Part shown: positions 26,567 to 35,560 of the stretch, in pieces
Position numbering within the stretch: the stretch's first letter is position 1
Layout of the letters: each line of letters opens with the position of its first letter
Assembly (NCBI RefSeq): GCF_026341125.1
Contig: NZ_JAPEOR010000003.1
Coordinates: 1,674,001-1,738,000 of the forward strand
Source of the DNA: Streptomyces sp. NBC_01142
GTDB taxonomy: Bacteria > Actinomycetota > Actinomycetes > Streptomycetales > Streptomycetaceae
Direction of reading: 5' to 3'
DNA length: 64,000 nt
Translations under genes and position numbers: made by a program
The notes under the pieces: generated by a model
Database searches by the model: none
Told to the model about the DNA's origin: nothing
Seen by the model: only the letters and a program-made list of their open reading frames with translations

Positions 26567-28294
26567 TCAGTCGGGCGGCTGGAGATCGATAGCATCCAGA
26601 TCGACGTCCTCCTCATCAACCAGAGAGTCCTGCCCGGCGTAAAGCCAAAGGCGCATGCCTCCATATGCCGTCTGGAGGAGCCATGGCGGGGCTAGACGCG
26701 ACAACTGGGCGGCCCCAGTCAGTGGCGGGTACAGGAGCTTGAACGGAAATTTCGTCGGCTTATACCGCTCAGGGTCGATCAGTGCATGCTCACTTGCCCA
26801 CATTGGGACGAGATTGAACGGCCGGTTCACGATCCGTTCGTACCTCGCTATTCCGACCTTGTTTCGGAGTTTCGCCGGCAACGTATTCGGATTCTTCGTC
26901 GGCCGATGCGGAATGAAGTGAGACAAATCCACGCGCTCCACCCCTCCGGGGAAGTAGGGGCTGGGCCTGTGGCGGACGCTGTCAGCAATCCCGAAGACCT
27001 TCTGATTGCGAGGTCTGGCACTGCTCCACTTCATGTTCCGGGGAAGGCCGAACCGCCACTCCCGTACGAGCATCCCACCGACGCCGGTACCAAGCGACGC
27101 CGCGCCTTCGGCCGCTCCTCCCCAGGACACGCCCGTTTCGAAGCCGCCACTGTCGCCGGAGTAGACGGTTCCGGCAAGGCCACCGACGAAACCGCCTGGT
27201 GAGCTGATACCGAGCACATCCGACGTGGCCTGGTTAGTAGCAGCGTCTTGCTCGGCAGTGGTCTTGCCGGCGTAGGAAGATCCCAGGCCAACCCCACTGT
27301 TCACTGTTGCAGCGGCCCCGCTCGCCAGCATCAGCGCCCCGGTGAGGCCAACCACCCAGCCGACAGGGTTCGAGGCGATGATGACAACCCCGACTGCCCC
27401 AGTCGCCACGCCCAAAGCCAGTCCCAGGCCGCCGCGATCCCAGAACCCTCGGCCGTCCTGGATGTCGGGGTCGTTCTCGGGGCGTGGAGGGGTCTGCTGT
27501 GGGCGCGGCGGACGCACGCCGTGGATGACGACCTCCTCAACGCCTTCGCCCCACATTGGAGACACGCCGCGAACGCGAACCTCCGGGACGTCATCAACAG
27601 ACCGTGGTGAGCTGCGTGCTTGTTCTGGCTTGCTTGCCGGTGGCGTAGTGCCGAGGGGACGTGGGGGCGTGGCGTTCTCGGGCCGCGTTCGGCGAAGCCA
27701 ATCGGCCTGCTCCGAGTTAAGGAGGGGCTCTGCAGGGCTGCCTAGCAGCCCGCGTTCGGCCGGTATCGGCCCCATGTCGGGCGTCTGCGGTGAACCCGGG
27801 AGGTCAAGGTGCGACAGTCTGCGGACCCCTTCCTGCCCGCCGTCCGAGTCGCCGCCTAAAGTGATGGGGTGACGGCCGAGGCCGTAGCTTTCCGCGATCC
27901 CGGTGGTCTGCTCCATCTGCCCCATCACAAGGCTGATGTGTCCGGCCGACTCGTCGATGGCCGCCTCTCCATACGCGGCGATCTGCTGTGCCTCTCCGCG
28001 GGTGCTCCTGACGCTCGATCCCGGCATCCGGTCGTCGGCGTCCACGGCGTTAGCGGATGCCGTGGCAAGCATGGACATCGCCTCGCCCAATTCCGACGGG
28101 TCGTCAAAATTGATGCCACTGGAGTAATAGATTCTCAGCCCCTGACCCACTAGGCCGGGCACCGGAGCCAAAATGTGCGACATTCCCAACGAGTAGAGTC
28201 CAGCAAGTCCGCCGACTGGAACAGCGCTATTTGCACCGCTGGGTTCGTCATTGCCACCCAAAACCTCCATAAGCCATCCGAACCAGTCGCTCAT
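26567..28294 (-). CDS. polymorphic toxin-like protein with predicted C-terminal nuclease-like domain
   Basis: A 575-aa protein from the ATG at 28294. The N-terminal region (1-170) is helical and Met/Ala-rich. A Pro/Arg-rich linker (about 175-300) leads to two hydrophobic helices (GLALGVATGAVGVVIIAS, PVGWVVGLTGALMLASGA, about 310-350) and a Gly-rich stretch. The C-terminal part (about 440-550) has DLSHFIPHRP, NRPFNLVPMWASEHALIDPERYK, a His-rich pattern resembling HNH-type toxin tips. Modular build and tip position fit polymorphic toxins. No clear immunity gene follows. Function is inferred. Confidence 0.6.
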   Translation of the reverse strand: MSDWFGWLMEVLGGNDEPSGANSAVPVGGLAGLYSLGMSHILAPVPGLVGQGLRIYYSSGINFDDPSELGEAMSMLATASANAVDADDRMPGSSVRSTRGEAQQIAAYGEAAIDESAGHISLVMGQMEQTTGIAESYGLGRHPITLGGDSDGGQEGVRRLSHLDLPGSPQTPDMGPIPAERGLLGSPAEPLLNSEQADWLRRTRPENATPPRPLGTTPPASKPEQARSSPRSVDDVPEVRVRGVSPMWGEGVEEVVIHGVRPPRPQQTPPRPENDPDIQDGRGFWDRGGLGLALGVATGAVGVVIIASNPVGWVVGLTGALMLASGAAATVNSGVGLGSSYAGKTTAEQDAATNQATSDVLGISSPGGFVGGLAGTVYSGDSGGFETGVSWGGAAEGAASLGTGVGGMLVREWRFGLPRNMKWSSARPRNQKVFGIADSVRHRPSPYFPGGVERVDLSHFIPHRPTKNPNTLPAKLRNKVGIARYERIVNRPFNLVPMWASEHALIDPERYKPTKFPFKLLYPPLTGAAQLSRLAPPWLLQTAYGGMRLWLYAGQDSLVDEEDVDLDAIDLQPPD

Positions 28295-28361
28295 GGTGCG
28301 CGTCCTTCTCGATCGGCGAACGTTCAGTCGGCGCAGGCAGGGCCCACGACTACTCAGGCCG

Positions 28362-29498
28362 TCACACGGATGCAACCTCCACAATTGTGCTGTCGAAGTC
28401 GAAGTTGTAGTTCAAGGGGAGGATCGGGGCGCCGCTCGGCGTGCGATTGGAGCAACGCACGAGAACCTCCCACTGCTCGTCGACGGAGTCGTGACCGCGA
28501 ATAGAGGTCACGGATCCTTCGATTCTTGTTTGCTGGCTAACGGGGTCGTCGAAGAGCTTTGTTGTGACCGCGACCTGGCTGTTCAGCTTCAGCATGCCGC
28601 GATACTTAATGGTGCCGACCAGGTAAACTGCACTGTCGTCCTCGACGCGGACCACGGGTTGCCCGGCGCTGACGAAGTCACCCGTGTTCCGAAAGACGCC
28701 AGTGACGACACCGGGAATCGGTGACACCAGCAGGGTGTCAATGTACGCAACCTGCAGTTTCCTGACCTGGGCGTCCAGTGCAGCCAGTTCGTTGGTGAAT
28801 GTCTCCGGGCGCTCGCAGAGTGCACGCATTCGCATAGCAGACAGCAATTCCTGCCGTTGGCCAATCCGTGCCCGGATCGATCGAATGGCATTTTCATCGG
28901 ATGGGATTCGATATTCAAATCCCTTTGCTTCCGAAACGCTTTTTGAGGTATTTTCGAAGCGAACATCTCCGGTTGGCTCGCGCACAATCCCTGAGAATGT
29001 CGTGTCCGTGAACGCCTTCTTTACGGCTTGCCCAAACAGTCCGTCTTGCTGATAGGCTAGATCGAGGCTCCTGGATTGGAGTTTGGTATGGATCTCCAGT
29101 TCCTCTATGAGCCTGTGCAGGACCGCCGACTGGTCTGTCGGATTATCGAAATAGACACGCCGTGTGTGCCCGACCATGGGCTCCGAATAGGTCGCGATGT
29201 ATGCGTTCTGCCGCATCCCTATGGCCGAATCCAAGTCGACTTTCATGTGTTCGGCCCGCAGCCCGGACAGCACATGCGTCTGTACGGCCGTGAGAATGTT
29301 GCCCGCATCCCAAACAAGCCGACTCTCGTCCAATTGGACTTCTCGCAAGCGAGCGTACAAGTCTCGGAGCTCGTACCCCTGAACGGACTTGCCAAGCAGT
29401 GGATCTGCTTGGAAAAGGACAGTCCCCTCCACAGGGAAGCAAAGATCCACCGATTTCACTGGCCGAACCCGAAGGTTCACCGCCTTTCCAGTCGCCAT
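28362..29498 (-). CDS. HlyD-like membrane-fusion/adaptor-type protein
   Basis: A 378-aa protein from the ATG at 29498, with a GGACGGAG site before it; a TTG at 29528 is less likely. The N-terminus (VRPVKSVDLCFPVEGTVLFQ) and the C-terminal half (VSPIPGVVTGVFRNTGDFVSAGQPVVRVEDDSA) form the split barrel-sandwich (biotinyl-lipoyl-like) domain of HlyD/MFP proteins, with a long helical insert between. No transmembrane helix is evident, which is unusual for the family. It lies 67 bases upstream of the toxin-like gene, so it may help export or assembly of that protein. Confidence 0.7.
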   Translation of the reverse strand: MATGKAVNLRVRPVKSVDLCFPVEGTVLFQADPLLGKSVQGYELRDLYARLREVQLDESRLVWDAGNILTAVQTHVLSGLRAEHMKVDLDSAIGMRQNAYIATYSEPMVGHTRRVYFDNPTDQSAVLHRLIEELEIHTKLQSRSLDLAYQQDGLFGQAVKKAFTDTTFSGIVREPTGDVRFENTSKSVSEAKGFEYRIPSDENAIRSIRARIGQRQELLSAMRMRALCERPETFTNELAALDAQVRKLQVAYIDTLLVSPIPGVVTGVFRNTGDFVSAGQPVVRVEDDSAVYLVGTIKYRGMLKLNSQVAVTTKLFDDPVSQQTRIEGSVTSIRGHDSVDEQWEVLVRCSNRTPSGAPILPLNYNFDFDSTIVEVASV

Positions 29499-29566
29499 CC
29501 GAAAACTCCGTCCCGACGAAGTGGCCAAGGATTGACGCTTTCACGTTCCTGGAATGCCGCTCTGCT

Positions 29567-29854
29567 TCACGATGGAACCAGGATGGAGCAAGCGACGGTA
29601 GTGTCTGTCAGGCAGTTAGCGAAAACCCCTCGCAGCCCCTGGAGCGGAATCGTCCAACACTCACCGGGGTGGAGGGTGCCGTAGGAGTTGGGGCTCGGAC
29701 CTTGCGCTTCGGACCCGATTTCGATCGGATCACCCACCGCGTCGTTATTTATGACGAGCAACAAAGGCCATGAAAAGACCGTGGTGAGCCCGCTGGACCC
29801 CCAGACATAGGTCTTGCCGCGGACCTTGACTACATAGGTGTACATAGCTGTCAC
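29567..29854 (-). CDS. small hypothetical protein
   Basis: A 95-aa protein (GTG at 29854 with GAGG 4 bases before; an ATG at 29845 is possible). It is rich in beta-prone residues (TYVVKVRGKTYVWGSSGLTT) with two Cys in the C-terminal half and no membrane helix or signal peptide. It is first in the minus-strand group leading to the HlyD-like, toxin-like and propeller genes. I do not recognise a family. Confidence 0.5.
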   Translation of the reverse strand: MTAMYTYVVKVRGKTYVWGSSGLTTVFSWPLLLVINNDAVGDPIEIGSEAQGPSPNSYGTLHPGECWTIPLQGLRGVFANCLTDTTVACSILVPS

Positions 29855-30204
29855 TGACCTCAGGTCCCGCTGTAAAATGCATACACGTGAAAAGTACGCC
29901 GGAAGTCAGTTCGCATTGGCTCGCGCGCTGACCTGAATGAGCTCACGCCCCTAGCCATGGTCGTGCCACCGTCATGGTGTCCCCGGTCGCTTCGACTCGC
30001 GGGGGAGGGGGGCAGGCGCAATCTCGCACTCGGCGGTCCGCCCAGAGGGAGGCGGCAATTGGCCCTTCAACCGGACATCCAGCCGGGCGCCTCTAATAGA
30101 AACCGTAGCGCAGGAGCACTCCCCCTGCCAGCACAGCGTGGAGTTCAGTCAGAACAGGAGCTCCTCCGGCCGGAGCACACTTCGTTCACAACCTCGAACT
30201 CCTA
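29855..30204. other. upstream region of the lower-G+C gene group
   Basis: No gene is supported. It should contain the promoter for the minus-strand group; a T-rich stretch around 29868-29885 is a possible -10 area, but no convincing -35 is seen. Confidence 0.3.
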
Positions 30205-30545
30205 CTGACTTCGGCTCATCAAGGATGTTGGGTCGTCGAGGGCTACTGAGGTTGAACTCGTGGCGTCGTACGGGGCTGACGGCTGGCGGTCCGCTGCGGT
30301 ATCACCGAGGGCATGCGGTATCCACAAGGGGGCGGGCTGACCGCCGAACGCCAGCAGTTCCGCGAGGCGTTACTGCTCCAGGCCAGGCGGCGGAGCGGTT
30401 CGCCCAAGGTGAGGCGAGTGAGGTGATCGCCAGGGACCTGCGGGTCAGTGCCCGGTCGATACAGCGGTGGCGGCAGATGTGGAACGAGGGCGGTCCGCGG
30501 GCTCTGCGGTCGCACGGGTCGACGTCGCTGCCGAGGCTAAGAGGT
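30205..30545 (+). pseudogene. IS630-family transposase, N-terminal fragment
   Basis: The terminus CTACTGACTTCGGCTCATC (30205-30223) is followed by an IS630 N-terminal helix-turn-helix: MRYPQGGGLTAERQQFREAL and, one frame away, AAERFAQGEASEVIARDLRV, SARSIQRWRQMWNEGG. It breaks off after LPRL at about 30538, next to an IS5 end. Together with the C-terminal fragment at 24.2-24.56 kb it brackets the lower-G+C island. Confidence 0.75.
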
Positions 30546-30567
30546 CCTAACAGAAGCTGTTGATCAT

Positions 30568-31350
30568 GTGACTTTCGGTCCGGAGGTCGTTGGTCTGGCC
30601 GTGGGAAAGCGTCAGTCGCGGCCGTGGATCGTGTCGGATGAACTGTGGTCACTGATCGAGCCGTTGTTGCCGAAGCCAGCGCCGAAGCAGGTGGAAGGCC
30701 GTCCGCGGGTGCCGGACCGGCAGGCCTTGTGCGGGATCTTGTTCGTGCTGCATACCGGGATCCAGTGGGAGTACCTGCCGCAGGAGCTGGGCTTCGGCTC
30801 CGGGATGACTTGCCGACGGCGTCTGGCCGCGTGGAACGATGCCGGCGTCTGGGACCAACTGCACTTGGTGCTGCTGAAGAAGCTGCGGGTCGCGAAGAAG
30901 CTGGACTAGTCGCGGGCGGTGATTGACTCCTCCCACGTCAGGGCCGCTCGGCGGGGCCCAAAAGCGGTCCCAGCCCGGTCGACAGAGCACGTCCGGGCAG
31001 CAAGCGCCACCTCATCGTCGACGGCCAGGGCATCCCACTCGCCGTCTCGCTGACCGGCGGCAACCGCAATGACGTCACCCAGCTGGTACCCCTGCTGAAG
31101 AAGATCCCGTCTGTCGCCGGCCTGGTCGGACGGCCACGCAACCGACCCGACACCCTGCTCGGCGACCGCGGCTACGACCACGACAAATACCGCCAGCTGG
31201 CCTGGGCGACCGGAATCAAACCCGTGATCGCCCGCCGCGTCGTCCCGCACGGGTCCGGACTTGGAATCCACCGCTGGGTTGTCGAGCGGACGATCTCCTG
31301 GCTCCACGGCTTTCGCAGGCTCCGCATCCGATGGGAACGACGGACATCCA
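30568..31350 (+). pseudogene. IS5-family transposase with nonsense codon and frameshift
   Basis: Starts DELWSLIEPLLPKPAPKQVE and runs to KKLRVAKKLD, where TAG (30907-30909) replaces the expected Trp. It continues SRAVIDSSHVRAARRGP, then a one-base loss near 30960 shifts to HLIVDGQGIPLAVSLTGGNR, LLGDRGYDHDKYRQL and WVVERTISWLHGFRRLRIRWE. All three catalytic blocks are recognisable, so this is a recently inactivated IS5 transposase. Flanking AGAAGC-type ends are at about 30552 and 31556. Confidence 0.85.
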
Positions 31351-31413
31351 CACGGCCGGGCAACAGAGTTGGACGACGCGGACACGGACACGGACACGCA
31401 AGACTGCGACACA

Positions 31414-31467
31414 AGGGCCTCCTGGCAGCGCGTTGCTTCGACAACTCCGAGCTGAGCAGGAGGCCCT
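31414..31467. repeat. palindromic IS5 leader repeat, copy 2
   Basis: A 54-bp element with perfect 11-bp arms AGGGCCTCCTG and CAGGAGGCCCT and inner arms GTTG/CAAC and CAGC/GCTG around CTTCGA. Here no transposase follows on the minus strand; it abuts the 3' end of the plus-strand IS5 remnant. That suggests an IS leader left behind after loss of its gene. Confidence 0.6.
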
Positions 31468-31595
31468 GCCTTCATGCGCGTCACGACCCGAGATCACCAG
31501 ATCGGGCCGGCCCAGTCGAACCGATGTCCACCACGCTCGGTAAGACAACGGCTTCTAAAGCCCACGGCATCCGCGGGCGGCGCCCCCATCAGTGG

Positions 31596-31915
31596 TCAGT
31601 TCACGATGCCGCGTTCGGAGTCGGGGCGACAGATCTCGCAGGCCCGGACCCCTCCGTCACATAGTGCGTTGCGGGCTTCGTCGCGGGCGGGCGGCTTCGG
31701 CAACTCGACGCCGGCCCTGGGCGCCTCGCTGCGTGAGGGAGGAGCCATAGGAACCATGCCGAGCGACCGCGCCAGGTAGCCCACGACGAGCCCAAGGCCC
31801 CGTCCGATGTGGTCGGCCGCAGTGCGAGCCGCGGGTCCCGTGCTCGGCGGTCTGATCGGGGCTGCCGGATCGCCGCACGGTTCTCCGGTCGCGGTCAAGG
31901 TCGCCGTCGGCCTAG
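31596..31915 (-). pseudogene. hypothetical gene, 5' end lost to IS insertion
   Basis: A minus-strand frame ending at 31596 encodes HIGRGLGLVVGYLARSLGMV and a C-terminal GGVRACEICRPDSERG with a CxxC-like pair. Codon use is coding-like. Its only start is a TTG inside the adjacent IS end, so the original start was removed or displaced. Family not recognised. Confidence 0.35.
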
Positions 31916-32806
31916 GAGTTGTCGTCAAAGTGTCACGCCCACATCAGGAGGGATGCCAGGGTGACGGCTGCCTGGTAGGACTCGACGGTCTTGTCGTACC
32001 GGGTGGCGATGCCGCGCCATTGCTTGAGGCGGTTGAAGCAGCGTTCGACGACATTGCGCCGCTTGTAGATCTGCCGGTCGAAGGCCGGTGGGCGTCCGCC
32101 GCGGCTCCCGAGCCGGGCCCGGTTGCGGATCTGATCGGTCCGTTCAGGGATGGTGTGGGCGATGCCCCGGCGTCGCAGCCAGGTGCGGATGGCCCTGGAG
32201 CTGTAGCCCTTGTCCCCAATGACGTGGTCGGGCATCACGCGGGGTCGGCCGGGTCCGACGCGGGGCACCCGTATCGCGTCCATCACGGCGGTGAACCGGG
32301 TGCAGTCGTTGGTGTTCCCACCGGTCACGACGAAGCCGAGCGGGCGGCCGACGGCGTCGCAGGCCGGATGAATCTTGCTGGTCAGGCCACCTCTGGACCG
32401 GCCGAGCGCCGGGCTTCGGACCCCCCTTTTCGTGCCCCGGCGGCGTGCTGATGGGCCCGCACGACCGTCGAGTCGACCGACACCAGCCAGTCGATGTCCC
32501 CGGCCGCGTCGGCCTTCGCCTGCGCGGCCCGCAGCATCCGCTCGAACGTTCCGTCTTTTGCCCACCTTCGAAAGCGGGTGTGGAGTGTGGCCCACGATCC
32601 GTACCGCTCGGGCACGTCCCGCCAGGCCGTGCCCGTCCGGAACTTCCACACGATCCCGTTGAGGACCGTCCGGTCGTCCAGGCGCTTCCGGCCCCGCTCC
32701 GAACAGGGCAGCAGCGGACAGACGAACTCCCACTCGACATCAGACAGTTCATGGCGACCTATCACCCAACCATGATCCACCACGCAAGATCATTTGACGA
32801 CAGGCC
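31916..32806 (-). mobile_element. IS5-family (IS427-like) insertion sequence
   Basis: An 891-bp element with related ends GAGTTGTCGTCAAAG (31916-) and, reverse-complemented, GGCCTGTCGTCAAA (to 32806), flanked by CTAG at 31912-31915 and 32807-32810. It carries one minus-strand transposase in two overlapping frames. It has inserted into an IS110 remnant whose continuation begins at 32811. Confidence 0.8.
31933..32783 (-). CDS. IS5-family transposase, two frames joined by likely -1 frameshifting
   Basis: Frame A (32783 to 32382) encodes ELSDVEWEFVCPLLPCSERG, VNGIVWKFRTG-like residues, WATLHTRFRRWAKDGTFERM and VDSTVVRAHQHAAG (first catalytic Asp). Frame B, to 31933, gives SRGGLTSKIHPACDA, HVIGDKGYSSRAIRTWLRRR (second Asp) and NVVERCFNRLKQWRGIATRYDK (Glu). 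The two overlap at an A4G6 run (32421-32430, read on the minus strand), a typical slippery site, with frame B at -1. This organisation is normal for the IS427 group, so the transposase is probably functional. Confidence 0.85.
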
Positions 32807-32810
32807 CTAG

Positions 32811-33661
32811 TCCGTCGCGGTCCTTGCCCGTGCCCAGCAGGACGCCGTCTGGGACCGAACTCAGGCCGGCAACAAGCTGACCTCGCACCTGCGCGAGTAC
32901 TTCCCCAGCTACCTGGCCGCCGCCGGCCACCGACGTGAGGGCATCTACCACCCCATAGCCCGGGCTCTCCTGGCCGCGGTGCCCACCCCACGCCAAGCAG
33001 CCAAACTTACCCGGTCCCAGCTGCGGACCGTGCTGAAGAAGGCCGGTCGTAAGAACACCATCGACGGGAGGTCGAGCGTCTGCACAACGCGCTCCGAGCT
33101 CCGCAGATGCACCATCTCCCCCTGGTCGAGGAGGCCATGGGGCGACAGGCACTTGCGCTGCTGCGGCAGCTGGAGGCGGCGTGCGCGAGCGCCGATGATC
33201 TCGCCGAAGCCTCAGTGCAGGCGTTCGAAGCCCATGCCGATGCCGAGATCATCACCAGCTTTCCCGGCCTGGGCCCGCTGAGCGGGGCTCGGGTTCTGGC
33301 CGAGATCGGCGACGACCGGACCCGGTTCGCCGACGCCAGAGGTCTGAAGGCGTACGCGGGATCCGCCCCGGTCACCAGAGCCTCCGGCAAAAGCGTGTCC
33401 GTCGCGGCCCGCAGGGTCAAGAACCAGAGACTGGCCGGTGTCGGCTACATGTGGGCCTTCTCGGCGATGGCCCATTCGGACGGAGCACGGGCCCACTACG
33501 ACCGCCGACGAGAGGCCGGAGACCGCCACACGGCCGCGCAGAGAAACCTCTTCAACCGGATGATCGGCTGCCTGCACCACTGCCTGTCTCACCGCGTCCC
33601 GTTCAACGAGGCCGTGGCCTTCCCGAACGCTCAAGAGCCCCGTCTTGCCCTTGCCGCTTGA
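32811..33661 (+). pseudogene. IS110-family transposase, C-terminal part, frameshifted
   Basis: SVAVLARAQQDAVWDRTQAG, LREYFPSYLAAAGH and TPRQAAKLTRSQL lead, after a one-base loss near 33068, into ALALLRQLEAACASADDLAE, ITSFPGLGPLSGARVLAEIG and GSAPVTRASGKS, the Transposase_20 domain with its Ser. The N-terminal DEDD catalytic domain is missing, cut by the IS5 at 31916-32806. Inactive. Confidence 0.85.
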
Positions 33662-34170
33662 CGTGTTCTTCGCATCGGATGTCTTCTTCCCGGCGTCGTA
33701 GCCCCGACTGCCGGCGCCGACGACCGCGTCGGCCTTCACGGACTGCGAGTCGATGACCGCAGCCGTCGGCTCCGTTTCCCGACCCACCCTCTCGCGGACC
33801 TTCCCGCGCAGCCGGTCGTGGAACTCGGCGATCAGCCCGGTCTCCCGCCATCGGCGGAAGAAGGCGTGACCCGGTCCCAGGCCGGGAAGTCCACCGGCAT
33901 CGCTCGCCACTTGATCCCGTTGTCCAGGACGTAGAAGACGGCGTCGAGCATCTGGCGGTGGCAGTAGCCCTCCGGACGTCCGCCCCGGCCCTCCAGCCAT
34001 GCCGGCACCGGCAGCAGCGGACGGATCTCCTGCCACTCGGCATTCGTCAGATCCGTGCCGTACGCCGGCGCCCGGTCGGGCTGATCGGCCGCGTTCCCGA
34101 ACCGGTGAGCGAGGCAATCGCACGACACGACGGACGAGTTGAGATCCTCGCCCTCGACCGCGTACAACAT
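33662..34170 (-). pseudogene. IS5-family transposase, truncated and frameshifted
   Basis: The minus strand reads VVSCDCLAHRFGNAAD, LTNAEWQEIRPLLPVPAWLEG and DNGIKWRAMPVDFPAWDRV. After a frame change near 33868 come FFRRWRETGLIAEFHDRLRG and VIDSQSVKADAVVGAGSRGYD. The C-terminal half with the second Asp and the Glu is missing. It is a sibling of the transposase at 22238-23156 and carries the same structured leader (34178-34232). Confidence 0.8.
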
Positions 34171-34177
34171 AGACAAC

Positions 34178-34232
34178 AGGGCCTCCAGGTGCGATCGGCG
34201 TCTCAGCAACTCCGAACTGCGCCAGGGGCCCT
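34178..34232. repeat. palindromic IS5 leader repeat, copy 3
   Basis: A 55-bp copy with arms AGGGCCTCCAGG and CCAGGGGCCCT, less perfect than copies 1 and 2, located directly upstream of the minus-strand IS5 remnant. An end sequence CAACGGCTTCT follows at about 34312, as at 31546. Confidence 0.55.
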
Positions 34233-34295
34233 GTCCTCATGCACGGTCACGACCAGGTTCACTCGCCCCGGCAGCCACTTTCGATCACATCGCAC

Positions 34296-34532
34296 TCAAG
34301 ATCGATAGGTCAACGGCTTCTGATCGCCGGTATGTGGTGTGGTCTCGGGGGTGGGCTGGTTGTCGAGCCAGGTGGTGGGGATGAGTTTCTCGCCGTTGCG
34401 CCAGTTGTAGCGGAGGGCTTCCTGGTACCAGGCATGTGGCAGGTCGGCGTGGTCGCTGACGGTGATCTGGAGGTCGGGGGAGAGTCCGGTAACGACCTGG
34501 TGCATGGGCTGGAAGAGGCGGGTGACGGTCAC
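34296..34532 (-). CDS. small hypothetical protein
   Basis: A 78-aa protein (VTRLFQPMHQVVTGLSPDLQ, ADLPHAWYQEALRYNWRNGE) with a GTG start overlapping the stop of a preceding minus-strand frame ending RLEHWTKTA (GTGA). The overlap and coding-like sequence argue it is real and once part of an operon. Its 3' end runs into the leader of an IS remnant. Family unknown. Confidence 0.45.
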   Translation of the reverse strand: MTVTRLFQPMHQVVTGLSPDLQITVSDHADLPHAWYQEALRYNWRNGEKLIPTTWLDNQPTPETTPHTGDQKPLTYRS

Positions 34533-34734
34533 GCGGTCTTCGTCCAGTGCTCCAGCCGTCCCCGTGCTTTGGCCATGTCGGAGGGGTAGTAGGGCTGGGT
34601 CGGCTAGTCACCCTCCGGCCCGCCGTGACGGCTCGTGCCGCGCTCGTCGTCGAAGCGGTGCGAGTGACGGCGCCGAGACCGCCGCTCGACGGTTGCTGCC
34701 GTGACTGTCAGAGCCGGCGTCTAGCCTTCCGGCC

Positions 34735-35373
34735 ATGGGACTTCATATTTCGGTTGGCATGCTTCAGAACATGGCCGGCGTCGAGGAGCACGAGGCGCTC
34801 GTACGCTGGCAGGAGAGATTCGACCTTCTCAGCCGGGCCTTGGCCGATGAGGGAATCGTCTGGCAGGAGCCGGCGTTGGACGAAACGTCACGTCTGCGTT
34901 TCATAAGTTTCCCCACCAGCCACCTGCACCACCTGCGCCGCGTCTTCGTGCTGGCGGCCCGGGGCGAGTCCGTCACGCCCGCATCGGCCACCAGCGCTGA
35001 GCAGTACGAACGCGACGAGGACAAGGTCTTCGACGAGTCAACGATGATGAGCTCCCACCTGCTGTGCCACTCGGACAGTGCGGGCTTCTACGTGCCGGTC
35101 GACTTTGACGATCCACTCTTCCTGCCGGCGGAGAAGCAGGTGGAGGGCGGCGGGATGGTCGGTTCCAGTCAGCAGCTGCTCGCCGAACTGTGCGGCTTCG
35201 CTCCCGCCATCGGAGTCCGGCTCGACCGGGACCGGCACCTCTCAGACGAGGAGAGGGCCCGCCTGGACACCGCATCCGACGACCTCTTCGACATGGAGAG
35301 GTCCGCCTGGCACCAGCTGTACCAGGTGTGCCGCACGAGCATCGCCACCGGTCGCGCCGTCGTGTTCCACTGA
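34735..35373 (+). CDS. conserved hypothetical protein
   Basis: A 212-aa soluble protein beginning MGLHISVGMLQNMAGVEEHE. It has a helical first half (ERFDLLSRALADEGIVWQEP), a central FYVPVDFDDPLFL strand region and a C-terminal helical ERSAWHQLYQVCRTS segment. No signal peptide, membrane helix or catalytic motif is recognised. Streptomycete homologues are uncharacterised as far as I know. No neighbour in the same direction is close. Confidence 0.7.
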   Translation: MGLHISVGMLQNMAGVEEHEALVRWQERFDLLSRALADEGIVWQEPALDETSRLRFISFPTSHLHHLRRVFVLAARGESVTPASATSAEQYERDEDKVFDESTMMSSHLLCHSDSAGFYVPVDFDDPLFLPAEKQVEGGGMVGSSQQLLAELCGFAPAIGVRLDRDRHLSDEERARLDTASDDLFDMERSAWHQLYQVCRTSIATGRAVVFH

Positions 35374-35560
35374 CCGGACCGGGGACCGGCGCGGTGGTTG
35401 ATGCTGCGGTTCCAGTCCCTGCCTGGCGTGAATGTCCTGTCGCGTTCGGCGCTGGTGTGGGCGAAGTGATCGTTTCCGCGGTGAATCCAGCCGCCCACAC
35501 GGGTGAGTTGGCTGCTCACGCCCTGTCGCAGACCACGAGGGCCGCGCTAGACCCACTCAT

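Noticed and set aside
30138..30563. 141-aa plus-strand protein
   Set aside because: It is an IS630 N-terminal fragment read from non-coding IS end sequence.
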